A program made the translations under genes and the position numbers. 18,066 bases of DNA from an uncultured Fibrobacter sp. (GTDB lineage: Bacteria > Fibrobacterota > Fibrobacteria > Fibrobacterales > Fibrobacteraceae), in the NCBI GenBank assembly GCA_937891805.1, contig CALATK010000024.1, forward strand, positions 1 through 18,066. Direction: 5' to 3'. Positions 15,457 through 18,066 of this stretch are shown here, one piece after another. How positions within the stretch are numbered: the stretch's first letter is position 1; each line of letters opens with the position of its first letter. A model generated the notes under the pieces. That model was not told the DNA's origin. It searched no databases and saw only the letters and a list, made by a program, of their open reading frames with translations.

Positions 15457-16467
15457 ATGAATTTCAAGTTCTTAAAAACTTTCCTGGCGGGGTCCGTTTT
15501 CGCGCTGGGATCCATTGGTCTCACCGCCTGCGGCGACGACAGTTCTAGCGCCAGCGACGAGGGAGACTCTTCTTCTTCGGCAGAGGAACTGGTTCTGTCT
15601 TCTGTTTCGGAAGAATCTCCCCTTGCAGAGGGTGCAGCCATTACTGCAAATGTCGCAGAAGATGGTCACAATGGATTTTACATGACTCTACAGGGCATAC
15701 TTACCATCAACAACGAGGATAGCCCCGTTGCGGAACCGGAGGGCTATGAAGGCGACGATCGTGTATACTATGCCATCGATAGCCTTTCCTTTGATGTCGG
15801 ACGCAAGGAAGGGAACTCTATCATTAAGGTCGGAAATCTTCCAGTCCTGCTCAAACCAGGCACCTCTTTTGGCAAGGAATCCGTAAATCTCATCGCCACC
15901 GTCGACGAGATTCCCCTAAATCGTGATGAAATCGGTTGCGGAGATTTCGTCTTGTACACCACCGTTTATATGAGTGGCGACGAAGAAGACACCAAGCAAT
16001 TTGCGTACACTGCTCGTGTTGAATCACCCTTCACCTTGCAGTGCAAAGTCATCGAATCCTCCTCCAGCGGCGAAGAAGTCTGTACTGAAATGGAACTGGT
16101 GAAGGATGTCGTCATTTCCAACAAACTGGGTAGTGACGTGCCGGCCATCAACTTTGCCACAGGTACCAGCGAAAACCCCGACGTGACCATGAGTATCGAA
16201 GACCAGATGCCGTCCTTCACCGCTTCCGCAGGTGTGAAAATTATCGAGGAAGGCTCCCAGGAATCCGGAGTCATTCCCGAAGGAAAGGTATGCCTCGAAA
16301 GTTTCACGGAGGCCTATAACGGCGAAAGGAACCCCATGGATTTGGAGAATATGGCCTGGTACCTTGTGAAAACCGCCTCCGGCACCTACCCGGTCATGAT
16401 TGTCAAGTTCATGGCTCAGGATGACACCAGGGGTGATTTGACTATCAGCTATTTCAAGAAAAAATAG
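15457..16467 (+). CDS. Ser-rich outer-surface-type lipoprotein, function unknown
   Basis: A 336-residue lipoprotein. The signal peptide ends in the lipobox GLTAC with lipidated C25, followed by a GDDSSSASDEGDSSSS spacer of the kind common in Fibrobacter lipoproteins. ATG 15457 is chosen for the signal peptide and the GAGGAA site 7 nt upstream; an in-frame ATG at 15301 would add a non-signal leader. The rest appears to be two beta-rich parts (about 55-195 and 210-335), separated by ESSSSGEEVC. Cys in GCGDF, LQCKV, EVCTEM and KVCLES could form disulfides. No enzyme motif or known family is recognised. It is monocistronic with a strong terminator, between uvrB and gpmI. It may be a surface or periplasmic structural or binding protein. 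Confidence 0.85.
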   Translation: MNFKFLKTFLAGSVFALGSIGLTACGDDSSSASDEGDSSSSAEELVLSSVSEESPLAEGAAITANVAEDGHNGFYMTLQGILTINNEDSPVAEPEGYEGDDRVYYAIDSLSFDVGRKEGNSIIKVGNLPVLLKPGTSFGKESVNLIATVDEIPLNRDEIGCGDFVLYTTVYMSGDEEDTKQFAYTARVESPFTLQCKVIESSSSGEEVCTEMELVKDVVISNKLGSDVPAINFATGTSENPDVTMSIEDQMPSFTASAGVKIIEEGSQESGVIPEGKVCLESFTEAYNGERNPMDLENMAWYLVKTASGTYPVMIVKFMAQDDTRGDLTISYFKKK

Positions 16468-16483
16468 GACTTCGGTATTTTTG

Positions 16484-16514
16484 AAGGGCCCCGTTAGGGG
16501 CCTTTTCTTTTTTT
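16484..16514 (+). terminator. Rho-independent terminator of the lipoprotein gene
   Basis: GGCCCC-GTTA-GGGGCC stem followed by TTTTCTTTTTTT, 20 nt after the stop. Confidence 0.9.
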
Positions 16515-16517
16515 GTG

Positions 16518-16546
16518 TTGGCAAGCTTTCCACCAGTTTCTAAATT
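16518..16546 (+). promoter_or_regulatory. Likely promoter of gpmI
   Basis: TTGGCA (16518-16523), 17-bp spacer, TAAATT (16541-16546), about 28 nt before the gpmI ATG and just after the preceding terminator. It fits a sigma-70-like promoter. Confidence 0.45.
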
Positions 16547-16574
16547 TACGCCCGTAATTTAACAGGAGTAAACT

Positions 16575-18066
16575 ATGCTCAAGAAGCTTTCCAATTTCCC
16601 CGGCATCAAGGGACCGGTCGTAACCATCGTGATGGACGGTTTTGGTATCACCGATAAGGTCGAAGGCAACGCCATCAAGGCCGCCCGTACCCCGACTCTC
16701 GACAACCTCTTCAAGATGTACCCGAACGTGCTCCTAAAGGCTCACGGCCGCGCCGTGGGTATGCCGACCAACGAAGACATGGGTAACTCCGAAGTGGGCC
16801 ACAACGCCATCGGTGCCGGCCAGGTGTACAACCAGGGTGCAGCCCTCGTGCAAGACGCCATCGTCTCCGGCGACATCTTCGGCCGCGACGCCTGGAAAGA
16901 AATCGCCTCCAACGTGCGTGACCACGGTTCCGTTCTCCACTTCATCGGTCTTTTCAGCGATGGTAACGTCCACTCCAACATCAGCCACCTCAAGGCCATG
17001 GTCGCCCAGGCCAAGAAGGAAGGCCTGAAGAAGGTCCGCGTGCACATTTTGCTCGACGGCCGTGACGTGCCGGAAACTTCCGCCCTCGATTACGTTGGCC
17101 CGTTCGAAAAGTTCCTCGACGAACTCCGCAGCCCGGAATTCGACGTTTGCATTGCTAGCGGCGGTGGCCGTATGCAGATTACCATGGACCGTTACAACGC
17201 CAACTGGAAGATGGTGGAACTGGGCTGGAAGACCCACGTGCTCGGCGAAGGCCGCTACTTCGACAACGCCACCCAGGCTATCGAAACCCTCCGTGGCGAA
17301 ACCAAGGCCATTGACCAGGACCTCCCGCCGTTCGTGATTGCAAAGGACGGCGCTCCGGTCGGTACCATCAACGATGGCGACTCCGTGGTGTTCTTCAACT
17401 TCCGTGGCGACCGCGCCATCGAAATCACCCGCGCCTTCGAAGAAGAATCCTTCAACGAATTTGACCGCAAGCGCTTCCCGCATGTGTGCTACGCCGGCAT
17501 GCTCCAGTACGACGGCGACCTCAAGCTCCCGAACCGCTTCCTCGTGCCGCCTCCGGCTATCAAGGAAACCAGCGGCGAATGGCTTTCCGAAACCGGCGTG
17601 AAGCAGTTTGCCTGCTCCGAAACGCAGAAGTACGGCCACGTGACCTACTTCTGGAACGGTAACCGTTCCAGCAAGTTCGACGGCGAAACCTACCTCGAAA
17701 TCGAATCTGACGTTGTTCCGTTCGAACAGCGCCCGTGGATGAAGGCTGCCGAAATCACCGACGCCATGATCGAAGCCTTGAAGAGCGGCAAGTACCAGAC
17801 GCTCCGCTGCAACTTCCCGAACGGCGACATGGTGGGCCACACGGGTAGCTTCCGCGCTGCCACCATGGCTATCGAAGCCGTGGATATCGGCCTTGCACGC
17901 CTCCTCCCGGTGATTGACGCCCTCGGTGGTGTCGCCATCATCACGGCTGACCACGGTAACGCCGACGAAATGTACGAAATCGACAAGAAGACCGGCATGC
18001 CGAAGGTCAACAAGGACGGTACGTTCAAGGCCAAGACGAGCCACACGCTCAACAAGGTTCCGTGCA
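16575..18066 (+). CDS. gpmI: 2,3-bisphosphoglycerate-independent phosphoglycerate mutase, 3' end outside window
   Basis: 497 residues are visible; the gene continues past the right edge. The enzyme interconverts 3- and 2-phosphoglycerate in glycolysis and gluconeogenesis, in the cytoplasm, using metal ions. The alkaline-phosphatase-fold landmarks are clear: VMDGFG (metal Asp 21), DMGNSEVGHNAIGAG with the phosphorylated Ser72, LLDGRDVPETSA, NFRGDRAIEITRAF, NFPNGDMVGHTG and ITADHGNADEM. ATG 16575 follows AGGAG at 16564-16568. The third codon position is strongly C/G-biased, as expected for a highly expressed gene, which also explains the long antisense open frame across it. Confidence 0.97.
   Translation, partial: MLKKLSNFPGIKGPVVTIVMDGFGITDKVEGNAIKAARTPTLDNLFKMYPNVLLKAHGRAVGMPTNEDMGNSEVGHNAIGAGQVYNQGAALVQDAIVSGDIFGRDAWKEIASNVRDHGSVLHFIGLFSDGNVHSNISHLKAMVAQAKKEGLKKVRVHILLDGRDVPETSALDYVGPFEKFLDELRSPEFDVCIASGGGRMQITMDRYNANWKMVELGWKTHVLGEGRYFDNATQAIETLRGETKAIDQDLPPFVIAKDGAPVGTINDGDSVVFFNFRGDRAIEITRAFEEESFNEFDRKRFPHVCYAGMLQYDGDLKLPNRFLVPPPAIKETSGEWLSETGVKQFACSETQKYGHVTYFWNGNRSSKFDGETYLEIESDVVPFEQRPWMKAAEITDAMIEALKSGKYQTLRCNFPNGDMVGHTGSFRAATMAIEAVDIGLARLLPVIDALGGVAIITADHGNADEMYEIDKKTGMPKVNKDGTFKAKTSHTLNKVPC

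Noticed and set aside
16734..18044. 436-codon open frame antisense to gpmI
   Set aside because: It is a mirror of gpmI codon bias; the sense strand encodes all GpmI motifs and the antisense translation has no recognisable domain.

Overview
The window reads like a Fibrobacter genome (phylum Fibrobacterota). The evidence is two very large cellulase-type secreted proteins with poly-serine linkers, family-11-like carbohydrate-binding modules and C-terminal sorting domains resembling type IX secretion signals, plus a Ser-rich lipoprotein of the style common in that genus. The assignment is inferred from protein style; no rRNA is present.

Layout. 1-2316 (minus strand): azlC-azlD (branched-chain amino acid exporter subunits, overlapping by 11 bp), followed 21 bp later by a tandem-NBD ABC ATPase that runs off the left edge. 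2444-10756 (minus): two giant modular polysaccharide-degrading enzymes in tandem. The upstream one (7172-10756) is a GH5 endoglucanase with CBM11. The downstream one (2444-7039) has an unrecognised N-terminal domain with GH6-like motifs, then CBM11, a paired Cys-rich module and nine InlB/Listeria-Bacteroides-type repeats. Each gene has its own promoter, and the two promoters share a 15-nt identical core, so they look co-regulated although a terminator separates them. 10997-11434 (minus) is a small exported protein. 11533-12540 (plus) is the endolytic transglycosylase MltG, convergent with a 124-aa hypothetical gene (12550-12924, minus). 13029-15224 (plus) is uvrB. 15457-16467 (plus) is a Ser-rich lipoprotein. 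gpmI starts at 16575 and runs off the right edge.

The most unusual content is of two kinds. First, the cellulase pair contains modules I cannot match to a named family: the GH6-like N-terminal domain, a 60-residue four-Cys module present twice, and a beta-rich module present twice in the GH5 protein. Second, several short dispersed DNA repeat families lie between genes and also inside genes in frame. One hairpin repeat (GGAGATCCCCG...CGGGGATGACAA) sits in the UvrB linker, in the inter-NBD linker of the ABC protein (read in a different frame and carrying a nested second repeat), and in an intergenic copy with compensatory stem changes. GGGGTTAG-type repeats abut the start codons of azlC and uvrB.

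Functionally, the cellulase pair would be exported by Sec and probably T9SS, bind glucan through CBM11 and cooperate on cellulose. The remaining genes are housekeeping: amino acid export, cell wall, DNA repair and glycolysis.
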